Below, one piece after another: positions 23,363-34,803 of a stretch of DNA of 64,000 nucleotides. The DNA is taken from positions 120,554 through 184,553 of the forward strand of contig JAEUBA010000063.1 in assembly GCA_018257865.1 (NCBI GenBank), in the 5' to 3' direction. How positions within the stretch are numbered: position 1 is the stretch's first letter; each line of letters starts with the position of its first letter. Made by a program: the position numbers and the translations under genes. The DNA is from Stereocaulon alpinum (Eukaryota; Ascomycota; Lecanoromycetes; Lecanorales; Stereocaulaceae). The notes under the pieces are model-generated. The model worked only from the letters and a program-made list of their open reading frames with translations. It was not told the DNA's origin and made no database searches.

Positions 23363-24275
23363 AGTGGGTTGACAGACTGGTAGAGTCTCTTAATTGAACG
23401 GGCTTGGATGTGGAATGCAAACAAGGTACGTAGTAGAGTGGCTGTCTACAGCGTGTTGATCGGGCTCGGTTTACGTCGGCGGTTCTTCTCCGCACCAGAG
23501 TATTGGACCGAAAGAATTGATTACGATGACGAAGTTTTCTACTTAATGTTTAATCACTTGTCATTGAGTTATTGCATTGCTCTGCTATAAAGCGCTCCAA
23601 GAAGAGCGCTATCGCCGTTAAACAGCAATCTACGAATCAATCGTTACGTCCTTCGTTGTCTGGCATCATTACCTAGTGTTGGTGAACGCGATTAAACATT
23701 GCCTTAATAATGCCAGATCTTATCAAATAATGGTATGGGGGGGAATATGTGGGGAGTTGGAACCTTAGTCCTTGTGATGGGTCCGGCGAGCCGAAGGCAT
23801 TGATGTACTTGGAGTAAAGAATCTGAGGGGATGCTAGGCTTTTGTGACGAGGTATAAGATGAGGTGCACACTATGAAGTTCAACGAAATGCCTCTTCCAA
23901 TGTTGGAAATGTCTGACTGACGAGATGGGCTGTGGGGATGTGGTTTTCGTGTGTTTGGTGTATGGGTACCTCGGGGTCAAGAATCATGTTGTTTCTTTCA
24001 TTAGGATGGGTATTTTTGGAATAGTAGCTGCCGAGCTCGGCAGCTGCATAGAACGTAGTGATTCACCACGAATTCGAGCTTTACCATGCAAATTGATGCT
24101 GCCAGAAATTTATGCTTGCCCTCAGCGCCATATGAGCAACCCAATGAGCAGATAACCAGCAAGATATCATATCATGTGAATACAAATACCGAATCCTGAA
24201 GGGGTATATGACAACGCCAATTCCGTCCAATCCCATGAGCCTGAGATACCTATCTTCAAGATTTATGTCCAACCA
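23363..24275. other. Intergenic, nothing recognised
   Basis: Holds the promoter of the isovaleryl-CoA dehydrogenase gene and the 3' flank of NSE4. Only unsupported short ORFs. Confidence 0.4.
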
Positions 24276-25816
24276 CTATGCATACCAACCTGAAGCTGCG
24301 ACATTGGCCTCTTCCTCGGAATGGCGGTGTGGGATGATGCTCTCTTTGATACCGTATATCTCAATGATCTCTTCCCAGGTCTCAAAGTCTAGGTGAAAGA
24401 CAGCTTGATGTTTCGAGATATTCATCTCCTGAACCTCTTTCGCGGTATGTGTGTCTGTCGCATCTATGGGTTACAAGTCAGCATAGCTTCTGTATACTTG
24501 CTTCAGCCCGACGTACGTATAGTCGGCAGCCCTCTGCTATCGTTGCCGAACCCAGAGACACCATCTCTTATAAGGAAGCTCACGTAGAATAGATTCTCAA
24601 CTGTCTGTCCAAACGATTTGGGGTTCACAACGAAGTGGAAGAATGGAACACCTTCGTCGTCGGCCACGTTATGCTTCAGCATCAAGGCTTGAGCATCCTC
24701 ATCTGATACGTCCTCCGGCATCTCCTCGTAAACCTTTTTTAGTCCCTCGTTCATTGTCTTGACTAGAAGCTCCCGGATGTTCTTACACAGGGTGGTCAGA
24801 TTGGAGTTCTCCACCTTTTCCATATCGTGAGCTTTCAATTCTTCCGGGCGTACCGCGTCCTTTGGGTCCCGCTTGACGAGCCGTTCGCGACGCTGCATAG
24901 CTTTGCGAGCTCGCTTTTGTACTGATAATGGGCCGAGGAGAAAACCTGGCACTGATGGGCGTAGATTGTTCGGAAAGCACGCTTGACGGCCTAGCCATGC
25001 CCAATTAAATTCATCGCCGTCATCATAACCAGCAGTCGCGTCTTCGTCACTGTCGGCCTCGTCTCTTCTTCGCCGTTGTGTCCCTCCTTCGGTTGGGCCG
25101 CGGCGCATGAAAGTGATACATCTTCCAACGAAGTCATCCACATCGATACCCGTAGTTGAGTCACCAAGATTGAGCTGTGTAGTTCTCTTCGCTGAGAGAT
25201 CTGCGGTGGACACGAGTAGTCGTGAGTCTAACGTTGCGTCTGACGTTTGTTTGACGGATGTAAAGAGGTCATTGGCCTTCTCCAGAGTAGTTACCAATCC
25301 TCTCGAGCCTGGTGCCAGGTACTCCGTGCGTAAATCTATTCCAGTAGTTAGTATTACTCCAAGCTAGGGCCTTCCGTTGGGGACGCGGTTACCTGTTAAC
25401 TCTTTAGACAAATCTCTAAAATCCTTCCGCAGCGCCCTTCTCTCTTCTATGCTCTGATCAGGGTCATAGTATCGTGCATCGCTAATCCCTGCTAGGGCGT
25501 TCTCGTGCGCTGTCTGGGTTGCATTGGGTACATCACGCTCACTAAGTTTCCGTCTCTTACATGATCGAGGAGGATCATCTTCTGCGGTAGCTGGCGACGG
25601 TAAATGTGAAGGGCCCATAGCACGACTTTTTCCTTTTTGGTGAGATGATTCCGGCTGTGCCTTTCGATTCTCCTTATCCGAAGAAAATGAGGCTGACGGC
25701 GAAGGTGAAAGTGAGTCAATATTAACGTGTCCACGGCGTTGTCGCGTCGTAGTGGTCGCATTGTTGAGTTCCTCATCCTCGTACTCATCAGCCGAGAGGT
25801 TTGCTTGACGCGCCAT
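24276..25816 (-). CDS. nse4: NSE4 kleisin subunit of the SMC5/6 complex
   Basis: Kleisin that bridges the SMC5 and SMC6 heads in DNA repair. Three exons. Exon 1 (from 25,816) is a disordered serine-rich tail followed by QSIEERRALRKDFRDLSKEL, the conserved Nse4 N-terminal helix. A short intron (GTAACC...GAATAG) leads to exon 2 with LRTEYLAPGSRGL, DDFVGRCITFMRR, FNWAWLGRQACFPNNLRPSV and FFHFVVNPKSFGQTVENLFY, the last being the Nse4 C-terminal winged-helix signature. The apparent end of exon 2 is an intron (GTACGT...CCATAG); exon 3 adds KHQAVFHLDFETWEEIIEIY and ends at 24,276. Start at 25,816 is the first Met before the disordered tail. It is divergent from VPS34 across 331 bases. Confidence 0.9.
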
Positions 25817-26147
25817 GGTGATATAGATTTTGAGGGTCGTCGGGTGTGCTGCGGGAGTAACGTAAAGGGCGCTGGCGCCTCCTGGATTTTGCCTGCTTTA
25901 TGCCTTGAAAAGCCCCAGTCTCCCAGAGGGAATGTTTATCACAAGAGATGAAACCTTGGCAAGGTTGTGGAAGTCTGGTACAATTATGGGCTTGTCACGG
26001 TGGAGAAGGACGTCAGAAACGGGGGAAATCAATTAACGCGCTAGTCACGGGAATTTTAGCGTACTTTCTCAGCCTTATCGCTGCCTGCTCGTTAAAGAGT
26101 ATCAAGTATAATAACTTGGTCTTGTCCAGCTCTGGCTGACGAAGGCT

Positions 26148-29031
26148 ATGGAAGAGTACTCATTTGCTAATTCAAGTGCTCTTGACTTCCCCGTCAATGT
26201 GAGAATGTTGGTCCCTATATGTAGTCCTTTTGATCTTCTTTGCTGACATAAAGCTCCAGAGGCAGCTTGGAAGGGCAATACAACCCTCCACCCTTCTCCA
26301 CTCTGTTACAAAGACCTGATTTGAGACACATTGGGTCAAACAATAGGTGCTCCAGAGCCCAACGTCACTATCTGAATTCAGAGCTAAGCATAACAGTCCC
26401 AATTCCGATCTCTACGTTACTGCTCAGCTATGGGCAGACTCGAAGCCCTTGACCGTGCCGGTGCAGACCGCGTACAAACATTTCAAGAAGATACGGGAAT
26501 GGAATGAGTGGCTTGAGCTTCCCATCTCCATAGCTACACTTCCTCAAAGCTCTCAGTTGGCAATCACAGTATGGGATCTATCACCAACGGGTGGGCCGGG
26601 AGCGAAGGGTCACGCGATCCCGTTTGGAGGCACCACAATATCACTCTTCGACAGGGATAATACACTGCAGAAGGGGAAACAAAAGTGCCGGCTATATCGT
26701 CACAAAGCCGCAGATGGATTCTCGTCAACCACCACTCCGGCTGTTCCTCCACCACGAAGAAACAGAGATACGAATGGGGCCAGTGATGGTCATGTCATAT
26801 CGCCTGAAGAGGAGGAGCTTGACAGGTTGGAGAAGCTGTTCAAGAAGCACGAATTGGGAGAAATACCTCGCGTGGACTGGCTCGATACACTAGTGTTTAA
26901 AGCGGTGGAAAAGAAGAGACAGCAAGTAGAAGCGTCGGCGAAGTTATCCTCGAGAGTCAGGAGGAAGATGTCGAGTTCAAAGAGGAAAGCAGAGGACACG
27001 GATAGGGCTCCGTCCACAGAAAATGGAGTCGAAGACCATGACATGGATTCTGATGAGGAGGAAAAAGACAGATACACGCTTATAATCGACTTTCCAAAAT
27101 TCGACTTTCCCATTGTGTTCACCGACCATGAATATGCACCTCCACCAATATCCGCTCAAGCCCACCATGCTCCGCCTACTGGAAATGTCAATCTAAAGCC
27201 GCCTCCCGAAGTACAGCTTGGTCCTGGCATCAATGGTACTGGAAACGGAATCGGAGACGACGATGAAAATGCTCCTCCTTTGATACGTATTTATGATCCC
27301 GAAGTTGGTGCAAAGGATAACCCTGCAGAGACCAAGCATCGGAGACTTGTCCGAAGTCACCGAACCGGCGTCCTCGATCGAGATCTCAAACCGAACGCAA
27401 AGATTCGAGACGAGTTGAATACGATAATGTCCTACGGGCCTACCCAAGAACTCAACGCTGAGGAGAAAGACTTAGTCTGGAAATTTCGACATCATCTAAC
27501 GCGTGACAAGCGTGCACTGACCAAATTCGTAAAGTCAGTAGCATGGCAGGACCAGAGCGAAGCCCGTCAAGCTGTCCAGCTCTTGCCCAAGTGGACGGAG
27601 ATTGATGTCGATGATGCTTTGGAGCTTCTAGGCCCTACTTTTGATAACGCAGCAGTCAGAGCGTATGCCGTTGACCGCTTACGAGAGTCTGATGACGACG
27701 AATTATTGCTCTATCTACTTCAACTAGTACAAGCCTTAAAGTTCGAAAAGATATCTCCAGAGCCTCAGGATGGCAACTCGCAAGACTCATCGCTCGCAAG
27801 ATTCCTCATCACCCGTGCAACACACAACATGATGCTCGGTAATTTCTTACATTGGTACCTTATGGTTGAATGCGACGACAGAAGCCCAGACCAGATAAAA
27901 GAACACCGCAAGCTCTTCGCAAAGGTCGAATACGACTTCATGGCAGAGCTGATGAAAGTCTCCGAAGGCCAGGAGCGTCGAAAAACTTTACTGCGACAAG
28001 GCGAGCTCATCACCGTCCTCTCTAAGATCTCGAAAGAAATACGATTCTCGCGCGAAGACCGACCTCGTAAACAGCAACGGCTGAAGAAGTATCTCGCCGA
28101 CCCAAAGAATGAATTAACATATTTCGACCCGCCTCTTCCCCTCCCACTAGATCCCAGTGTTTCAATCGTAGGCTGTTACCCAGAAGACGCGCTCGTCTTC
28201 AAATCGTCCCTCTACCCCCTTCTCGTCCATTTCAGAACCTCAGACGGAAAGAAGTACCCCATCATCTTCAAAACAGGCGACGACCTTCGCCAAGACCAGC
28301 TTGTAATCCAAGTCATAGCCCTCATGGACCGTCTCCTCCGCAAAGAAAACTTGGACTTGAAGCTCACACCCTACCGCATCCTGGCCACCAGCTCCAACGC
28401 CGGAGCCGTCCAATTCATCCCCTCAACATCTCTCGCAGCAGCCTCAGCAAAGTACAAAGGTAGTATACTCGCCTACCTCCGCGCCAACAACCCAGACACA
28501 AGCGCCGATCTAGGCGTCCGGCCCGCTACAATGGACACATACGTCAAATCGTGCGCCGGCTACTGCGTGATCACGTACCTCTTAGGCGTCGGAGACCGCC
28601 ACCTCGACAACCTCCTCCTAGCCCCAGACGGGCATTTCTTCCACGCCGACTTCGGCTACATCCTCGGTCGCGATCCCAAACCTTTCGCCCCCCAAATGAA
28701 ACTCTGCAAAGAGATGGTCGAAGGCATGGGCAGCTCCACCTCGCCGCACTATGCGGCTTTTAAATCCTATTGCTTCACGGCCTACACCACACTTCGGAAG
28801 TCGTCGAACTTGATACTCAATCTCTTCAGCTTGATGGTGGACGCAAACATTCCAGATATCAAAGTTGAGCCACAGAGAGTGGTGGAGAAGGTTCGGGATC
28901 GTTTCCATCTTGAGATGACAGAGGAGGAAGCGATGAGACACTTTGAGGGACTGATCGTTGATAGTGTGGGGAGCATTTTCCCGGTGGTCATTGACACCAT
29001 CCATAACATGATGCAAGGCTTAAGGGCCTAG
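26148..29031 (+). CDS. vps34: VPS34 class III phosphatidylinositol 3-kinase
   Basis: Makes PI3P for endosomal sorting and autophagy, normally in a complex with VPS15 and Atg6/Vps30. The main exon gives 894 residues: C2 domain (SDLYVTAQLWADSKPL, WNEWLELPISIATLP), an acidic linker, the PIK helical domain (around residues 350-520) and the lipid kinase domain with the catalytic loop LLGVGDRHLDNLLL (about residue 748) and DFGYILG (about 768), ending NMMQGLRA as in the family. Two short 5' exons are needed: ATG at 26,148 gives EYSFANSSALDFPVNVRM; after an intron a second exon codes LEGQYNPPPFSTLLQRPDLR; another short intron leads into the main frame near 26,390. The exact splice sites of these two are approximate. 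Confidence 0.93.
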
Positions 29032-30010
29032 ATAGTCGTAGCACTGGATTCATTTCACCGTTGTGACCAGATCATGTTCCTGAGATGATGTGAACTATGA
29101 CCTTGCTGATGGTAACTGCTTTGGATCATGCGTGGTCATTGTTGCTCTAGCGGCACGTCTTTCGTTATTAGCATTACACACAAACCACCGTATGTGCTTC
29201 AACCCCCTACTCGTAAGACTTATGCTCTGCCCCTAGACGAATTATTATGCCCTAATTCCAGCTCTCAGAGCATGTCATTTGGCACTAACTCTACTCCCAT
29301 TGAACTTACCTCCTACTCTCAAGACCTATATCATACCAAGAACTCCATTTGCACACGAAGGCTACTCCCAGTTCCCTACTCCCAAGACCCGTCACCTGAC
29401 ACGTATTCTGTCGAACAATATCGCAAGCCCCCGTATCTACAAATAATCTCATATTCTCACTTCGTGGCATGAGCATAGAAAATAGCCATGCGGATCATGT
29501 CTCGACACGAATCAGAACTAGAACTACCTATACACGCGATGAGCCACTCGGTACCACACCAACATCATTCAACATCATGGCAGGTCGTATACACAAGTAT
29601 GTGTCCCGAAAGCGATTCGGCCGTGTTGGCGTAGAAGTCCCATCACCATGCCTACCAAAGAAAAGTCTTTGCTTGACTAATGAGTTAGATGTGCAAAGGT
29701 ATTGCCGTAAGTATACAAGCTGAGGTGGCACAGGAAGGGTAAGGTATGGGGTCATTCAGAGGCCGAGGGGTGTAGACAATCAAGCTGCATAGCGGGATGA
29801 TGATGGCTGTCAGTTGCAAGAGTGTAGATAATTGTTAGATATGGAAGCGTTGTCAATTGGCATCTAGATTCGAAGGGATGGAATGGATGTGGTTGCTTGA
29901 ATGGTAGGAGGCAAATAGAATTACGAAACCTACCGGTTGGGCAGGGATGAAATCCATCTTTCAACCCTTATAGGGAATACTACCCTAGAACTACTTATTC
30001 ATAGGTTCCG
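29032..30010. other. Intergenic, nothing recognised
   Basis: Downstream of VPS34. Short ORFs of 60-114 residues lack domain signs or splice support. Confidence 0.35.
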
Positions 30011-30205
30011 TTATACGCTGTTCATTATCGGGATACCTACGGCGGCTATTACTACCGCCTGAAGTCGCCCCCAGAACGTCTCATATAGCGCTGGAATCAG
30101 GTGGGCTTGGCACTCTGGCAATGTCTCTGCCTCATTTATTGCCCACTCTAGGGCGGATTTGCGGGCCTTGACGCTCGAAAGGCAAACCCAGGACCCTAAA
30201 TAGCC
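30011..30205 (-). pseudogene. Coding-like fragment of unknown family
   Basis: On the minus strand an open frame reads SSVKARKSALEWAINEAETL and continues through ALYETFWGRLQAVVIAAVG to a TAA at 30,011. The amino-acid composition is protein-like, but no start codon or upstream exon is visible. It may be the last exon of an unrecognised gene or a relic. Confidence 0.25.
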
Positions 30206-30612
30206 CTAGAGGCATGTGTGATGGAGCCGATTTTGCTGGAAGCCAGGGATGACGGACTAGGTATATCTGAATGTCTTAGCACTGTACCAATCTGCTAAAC
30301 ATGTCTCTCGAGATTTTGCTCGTGAATCTGCCTCTGGACACATTGTTATGCCTCAGTCAAGGCTTTGGATAGCTTCCACCTTGCTCAAGATCTGCGGCCT
30401 ATTACCATTGTACACCTTGATCGAAGTTTTCGAGAGCTGTCCTTTTGCTTGAACTGTAATCATGCACCATGTACTCCTCATGTACGGCACCCATGTCCTA
30501 CTATATGGATGACATTTTGCGCTTTTGCGTCACTTTGTCGCGCACGACACTTTCCGGCAAACGGTGATGAATCGTAGGGAACATGCATCATAGCGACAGC
30601 CAGTGGTGTGCT

Positions 30613-33225
30613 TTAGTTCTCTGCTTTTGGAGAAGATTGCAAAATGCCTTTAAGATACCCAATGACCTTCTCGCGTAAGGTGTCCTCGGTCAAATGAGTT
30701 CCTTCGCGCGAAATGCAGGTTGGAAACAAGCTGTATTCGGACATCGAGCTCCTCGTTGAATGTGGATTGCTCTCTGGCAGAGGAATACGAGCAGGATCAG
30801 CAGATTGCAATCGTGCCTGCAGACGAACGGCCAGTGTTGGTGGGAATTTGCTGAATATGTCGGATAGCGTGATAAGCGTTGCACTAGAGGTTTCGGAGTG
30901 GATCATTATGTGAGGATTTGCGTTGTGTTGGAGGAGTCTGTCAAAGACTTCGTAGAACCACGTCGCCTCCGAGCCTGTCCGGAGGTTACTATGGCGAGTG
31001 AAAAAGCACCCCAGAATAGACTCCCACAAGGTGCACGATCCTGTCAAATAGTCGTTTCGATTCGGATCAGCTCCATGCTCAAGCAGCAACTCAAGAGCTT
31101 GGAGTCGATCGTCATTTGACTTGGCCAAAGAGCAATCCATACTGACTCTCAGAAGCCAAGCACACCAGGTCGTGCTTCCATGATGTTCCGCATTCGCCTC
31201 CATGCTGTGTTTAAAGAGAACTTGCACCATCGATGTGAGATCGGATTCAAGATGCTGCAGAGGCTTCCAGTAACGAAGAGCATAACCCAAAATTGGTCTA
31301 CAGCCCATAGATATTAGTGAAGGCGTCTCCAGTAGCCTTTCTGCGACGTAGATGTTAAGGCCGCTGGCAACCGAGAGCTCGAATACTGATGCAAATTCGT
31401 AGCTAGTGTAGCGATGAGGGGTACTAGGATCCGCATCAAGCTTCAATGCATAACATTGACCTTGGGAGTAGAGCTCTGCTAGCGTGTGCTCAAGCTCGTC
31501 GAAAAGTTCTCGGTCCGACCTCCCTGACTCTACTTCAGCCAGACGGGCATGGTACATCAGCTTATCAAGCTGCTGTCGCATGACACCTCGGTTGTTGATG
31601 TCCTCCATACTCTGTTTAGACATCGTCTTGATCAGAGCGAGGTACATCCTGCAGAGTGAAGCGTTTGTGCTGAAAGGTTCTTGATTGATGTAGTGAGCTA
31701 GCAATATTTGCACGTCTTTGCTCTTGAGAAAATCCCGTACTGTGCGGTGAAGAAAGTCCACTCTAGTGCCCCAGAACGCTAATTCTTCCGTGAGAGGTTG
31801 TTCAACAGCTACCTCTAGGAGACCTTTACAACGGCCGTTTAACCTTCGGCGCATACTTGCATGACGCGACATAATATTGGCATGGTCCATCTCTTGAATG
31901 TCGATTTTAAAGGCAAAAACGGTGTCTTCTTCATCTAGGAAGGAGCATCCCAATAGTGGGAGGGTCTCTGTGGCTTCAAGTGCTTGTTGGAAAGTGCGTG
32001 CCATAGCCTTGTGATGAATATCGTCAACCCGTTCAAGAATATGCCGGAAGAACTCCTCGAAATCAGTAGGCAGATGTTCGAGTCTGGCTTTTAGGGTCGA
32101 GACTCTATCACCGTCTGTGAAACCCTCACATAGAGAGCGAACAACTAAGAATACCCAGAGGAACACACCTTGAGATCTATTGACGGTGTCTTGGACTAAT
32201 CCTTCGTAGAGTGTCTTGTCCAACCACAAAGACGTGAAGCTCAAATGGCTTCCGAGGTTCTCGATTACGTAGTGCTCCATGTCGCCTCGAGTCAAGTCCT
32301 GTAAATACAATTTTCGCTCGGTATTATGTCCGTAAGCATCCTCGAAGATGTTCCACGGTCGACTTGACAGACATATCTTTATGTTCGGCGACATCGTTAG
32401 GAGATGAAGGATCCTAACAATATCCGAATGATTTCCATCGTATTCGTCAAGTCCGTCAATGAAAAAGCAGAACTTGGTGGACATTGACTGCTGATAAGCG
32501 AGTGTATCCATTGTTTCAGCCAGCTCTGCAAGATCCCAAGGTCCGTTGTTTACGAAGTCACGGGCAACCCAATCCCAACGCTTAGGACAGACGACCTTGG
32601 TAAGCTGGGGACACTTTCTTAAAACTTCATGTAGTAGTGACTGAAGTAATCCCTCTTGGGACTTTTCCATGTCGGTCCCGGCGTTCCAGAAGAAGTAGCT
32701 TGCTGTTACAAGTCTGGCTCCATTCGCCCATGACTGAAGGTTTCCATCCGTATCGGGATGTGAAATGAGATATTTCATGAGCGTTGATTTGCCTGATCCA
32801 GCTTTGCCGGAGACCCAGAAGACACGATCTCCGGATCTCAACCACTCGGGAAATCTGACGGTCCCGCATCTTGGAATGTAAGTTCGTGACGTCGGCGTGA
32901 AGATCCAGTCGAAGGTTTCACTGTAGGCAGTGGTAACCTTCCTTTGCCGACCTTTTAGAGTCCTGAACCAAAGGCTGCTCAAAATTCGGTACTCCTTCTC
33001 TACTTCCGAAGCAGTGGTAGTTACTTTCGATAGTGCCATAGCTATGCCGTCCAGATCTGCCTGCGTGAATGCAGATCTAGGGTTCTGTCGTGCCAATTTG
33101 AGCTCCTCCGTTAGGTCCTCGAGCTGTTGCTTCCGATCCGAGTCCGCGCGCCTTGACTCTTCCGTAAGCTCTTGCAATCGTCTAAGTAAGATGTTCTGCT
33201 GATCGCTAAGTCTATTCATTAGCAT
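30613..33225 (-). CDS. NACHT-domain NLR-like protein (main frame)
   Basis: Open frame of 870 residues that looks like the central and C-terminal part of a fungal NOD-like receptor, a class linked to heterokaryon incompatibility and non-self recognition. The start is a short helical linker (RLSDQQNILLRRLQELTEES). NACHT follows: P-loop WVSGKAGSGKSTLMKYL, Walker B FCFFIDGLDEYDG and the sensor LSSRPWNIFEDAYG. After it come helical segments (FLHRTVRDFL, as in fungal NLRs downstream of NACHT) and a single ankyrin-like stretch ALELLLEHGADPNRND; no long repeat array is present. The N-terminal exon upstream is broken (see next entry), so either this frame is translated from an internal Met or the whole locus is a pseudogene. 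On the same strand as the following genes. Confidence 0.8.
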   Translation of the reverse strand: MLMNRLSDQQNILLRRLQELTEESRRADSDRKQQLEDLTEELKLARQNPRSAFTQADLDGIAMALSKVTTTASEVEKEYRILSSLWFRTLKGRQRKVTTAYSETFDWIFTPTSRTYIPRCGTVRFPEWLRSGDRVFWVSGKAGSGKSTLMKYLISHPDTDGNLQSWANGARLVTASYFFWNAGTDMEKSQEGLLQSLLHEVLRKCPQLTKVVCPKRWDWVARDFVNNGPWDLAELAETMDTLAYQQSMSTKFCFFIDGLDEYDGNHSDIVRILHLLTMSPNIKICLSSRPWNIFEDAYGHNTERKLYLQDLTRGDMEHYVIENLGSHLSFTSLWLDKTLYEGLVQDTVNRSQGVFLWVFLVVRSLCEGFTDGDRVSTLKARLEHLPTDFEEFFRHILERVDDIHHKAMARTFQQALEATETLPLLGCSFLDEEDTVFAFKIDIQEMDHANIMSRHASMRRRLNGRCKGLLEVAVEQPLTEELAFWGTRVDFLHRTVRDFLKSKDVQILLAHYINQEPFSTNASLCRMYLALIKTMSKQSMEDINNRGVMRQQLDKLMYHARLAEVESGRSDRELFDELEHTLAELYSQGQCYALKLDADPSTPHRYTSYEFASVFELSVASGLNIYVAERLLETPSLISMGCRPILGYALRYWKPLQHLESDLTSMVQVLFKHSMEANAEHHGSTTWCAWLLRVSMDCSLAKSNDDRLQALELLLEHGADPNRNDYLTGSCTLWESILGCFFTRHSNLRTGSEATWFYEVFDRLLQHNANPHIMIHSETSSATLITLSDIFSKFPPTLAVRLQARLQSADPARIPLPESNPHSTRSSMSEYSLFPTCISREGTHLTEDTLREKVIGYLKGILQSSPKAEN

Positions 33226-33806
33226 ACTCTAGTAGAAGACATATATCGCTTGAAGGTCTGTCCATTACGAGGAGAAGGAGACCTGGGAAAGAACGATAAT
33301 TCACACGGAAGGAAGGGACGACTACAACATACGACATATTTATGAGTCAACGAACGCACCTCAAAATAGCAGCATAGTGTAAGTTCAGCTGGCCGCTGAT
33401 TGAATCCAACTTTCTCCGTAAAGCATCTATCCTTTCCTGATTCCAAATGCTCTTCAAAGCCTGGTGAAAGCTACGCCATTATCGATAAGGCCCTGTGGTA
33501 GGGGACTTAAGCCTTCGAATAGTAGACAGCAGTTCATCAGCGGTTTCCATGCACAAGCCAGCAACCTTTCCCAACGCAACCTCCTCTAGAGATCGTCCTA
33601 TGCTACCGTTCGTAGACTGAGAAGATGCGTTGACCTTCTGGCTCAATTGGTGAAGATCCAGATAAAGAGACTCTAATTCCTTATGTTTGGTGGTAGAGCC
33701 TGTCGTAGAAGAGTATCTCTCGAGAGTTCGAAATGAGTTTGCTGCTAAAGTCGACAAATTGCACAATGTTCGATGCTAGGCTGAGGGCGGAAAATGGGTC
33801 GAGCAT
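33226..33806 (-). pseudogene. Broken N-terminal exon of the NLR gene
   Basis: The typical fungal NLR N-terminal domain begins at 33,806 (DPFSALSLASNIVQFVDFSS). The frame slips by one base near 33,716: the conserved continuation YSSTTGSTTKHKELE is in another frame. A TAA at 33,479-33,481 then interrupts the frame immediately before WRSFHQALKSIWNQERIDAL, where relatives usually continue; CAA to TAA is a CpA-to-TpA change, the RIP type. A 140-base intron would then join the end of this exon to the NACHT frame. That makes two independent lesions, seen directly; the normal protein is known only from family pattern. Confidence 0.65.
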
Positions 33807-34120
33807 TATCCCGAAGCTCTCCACCGAAGATCGCACAGCTGCAGTCGGTGCTTGAAACACAAAAGTTACTCAATCAGAAGATACATAGGGCAGGAGTCTC
33901 AAACTGGCTGCTTGGAAGAAGCCTTCGAGGGAAGCAAGGTGAAGGCCTTTTCATTAGGTACGGTATCTCCTCTCCAAAGCCTGATATAGAGCAAAGTGAG
34001 CTAGGTTCAAATGCGCAATGTGCTCGGAGAAGAGGCTGACAGTGCTGTCACGGCTCAAATGGCAAAGACGATCAGTAGATAAGACAAATGCGTAAGCTGG
34101 ATAGTCCTCGAAAAGTAGAT

Positions 34121-34783
34121 TCATCGCCTTATCATACTGGCTGCGCGGTTAACCCCACTTTCTGGACGCGGCTTACGCCTCGAGCCTTTCCTGAAAGGAC
34201 TAACGTGCATTACGATATCATATGGAGCAAGGCCAAAGGCTTCATGAAGTGAACGGACTGTGGCTCGTAGGATTTGGTGCCTTGTGTACCTATTGGTATT
34301 TGACCTAAGCCAAGAGGCAGAGTGTGTTTCAGTGGGGATCTGAGAAAGAGGCGAGCTCTCAACAAGTTCTGGAATAACCAAGTTTTGCAATGACTTTTGC
34401 CCAAGGGGGACAGAAAGGTAGTCAGTAGCTGCCAACGACAACAGCTGAGACCCTTTATTACGACATTGCTGGAGATTAGATTCTCCGGGACCTTCATCTT
34501 CTGTCTTCCACAACTCTTTAGTCGGATTTGCTATGAACATCTTGATATACAAGCTATTTATCACCAAATACGTCTTCTTGCAGCAACAGAGGTACAATCC
34601 CCTAGAGCCAGGATGCTTGGGTATCTGAACAATCCAATCGCTGTGCCACACAATGCTATTCCAGACTCCGATAAATGCAACCTTATAATGCCTGAACGTT
34701 ATCGACTCCGCATAGAATAGAAGGCGGTCGCCCATGTACAAGCCATATTCATCATATTCCCAATATGTACAATCCTTTTCCAC
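34121..34783 (-). CDS. Hypothetical protein, doubtful
   Basis: Open frame of 220 residues on the same strand as PPN2 and ending 34 bases after the NLR promoter region begins. Contents are not compositionally odd (VAFIGVWNSIVWHSDWIVQI, RRKPRPESGVNRAASMIRR) but I see no domain, signal or homologous pattern. It may be a real orphan gene or a chance frame in the divergent region. Confidence 0.25.
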   Translation of the reverse strand: MEKDCTYWEYDEYGLYMGDRLLFYAESITFRHYKVAFIGVWNSIVWHSDWIVQIPKHPGSRGLYLCCCKKTYLVINSLYIKMFIANPTKELWKTEDEGPGESNLQQCRNKGSQLLSLAATDYLSVPLGQKSLQNLVIPELVESSPLSQIPTETHSASWLRSNTNRYTRHQILRATVRSLHEAFGLAPYDIVMHVSPFRKGSRRKPRPESGVNRAASMIRR

Positions 34784-34803
34784 GTACTATTTCTCCTCGA
34801 TGC

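Noticed and set aside
29128..29723. Overlapping ORFs after VPS34
   Set aside because: Low-complexity frames without domains or splice-site support.
30505..30525. YYMDDI-like reading reminiscent of a reverse transcriptase
   Set aside because: The surrounding frame has no other RT motif and stops soon on both sides; chance match.
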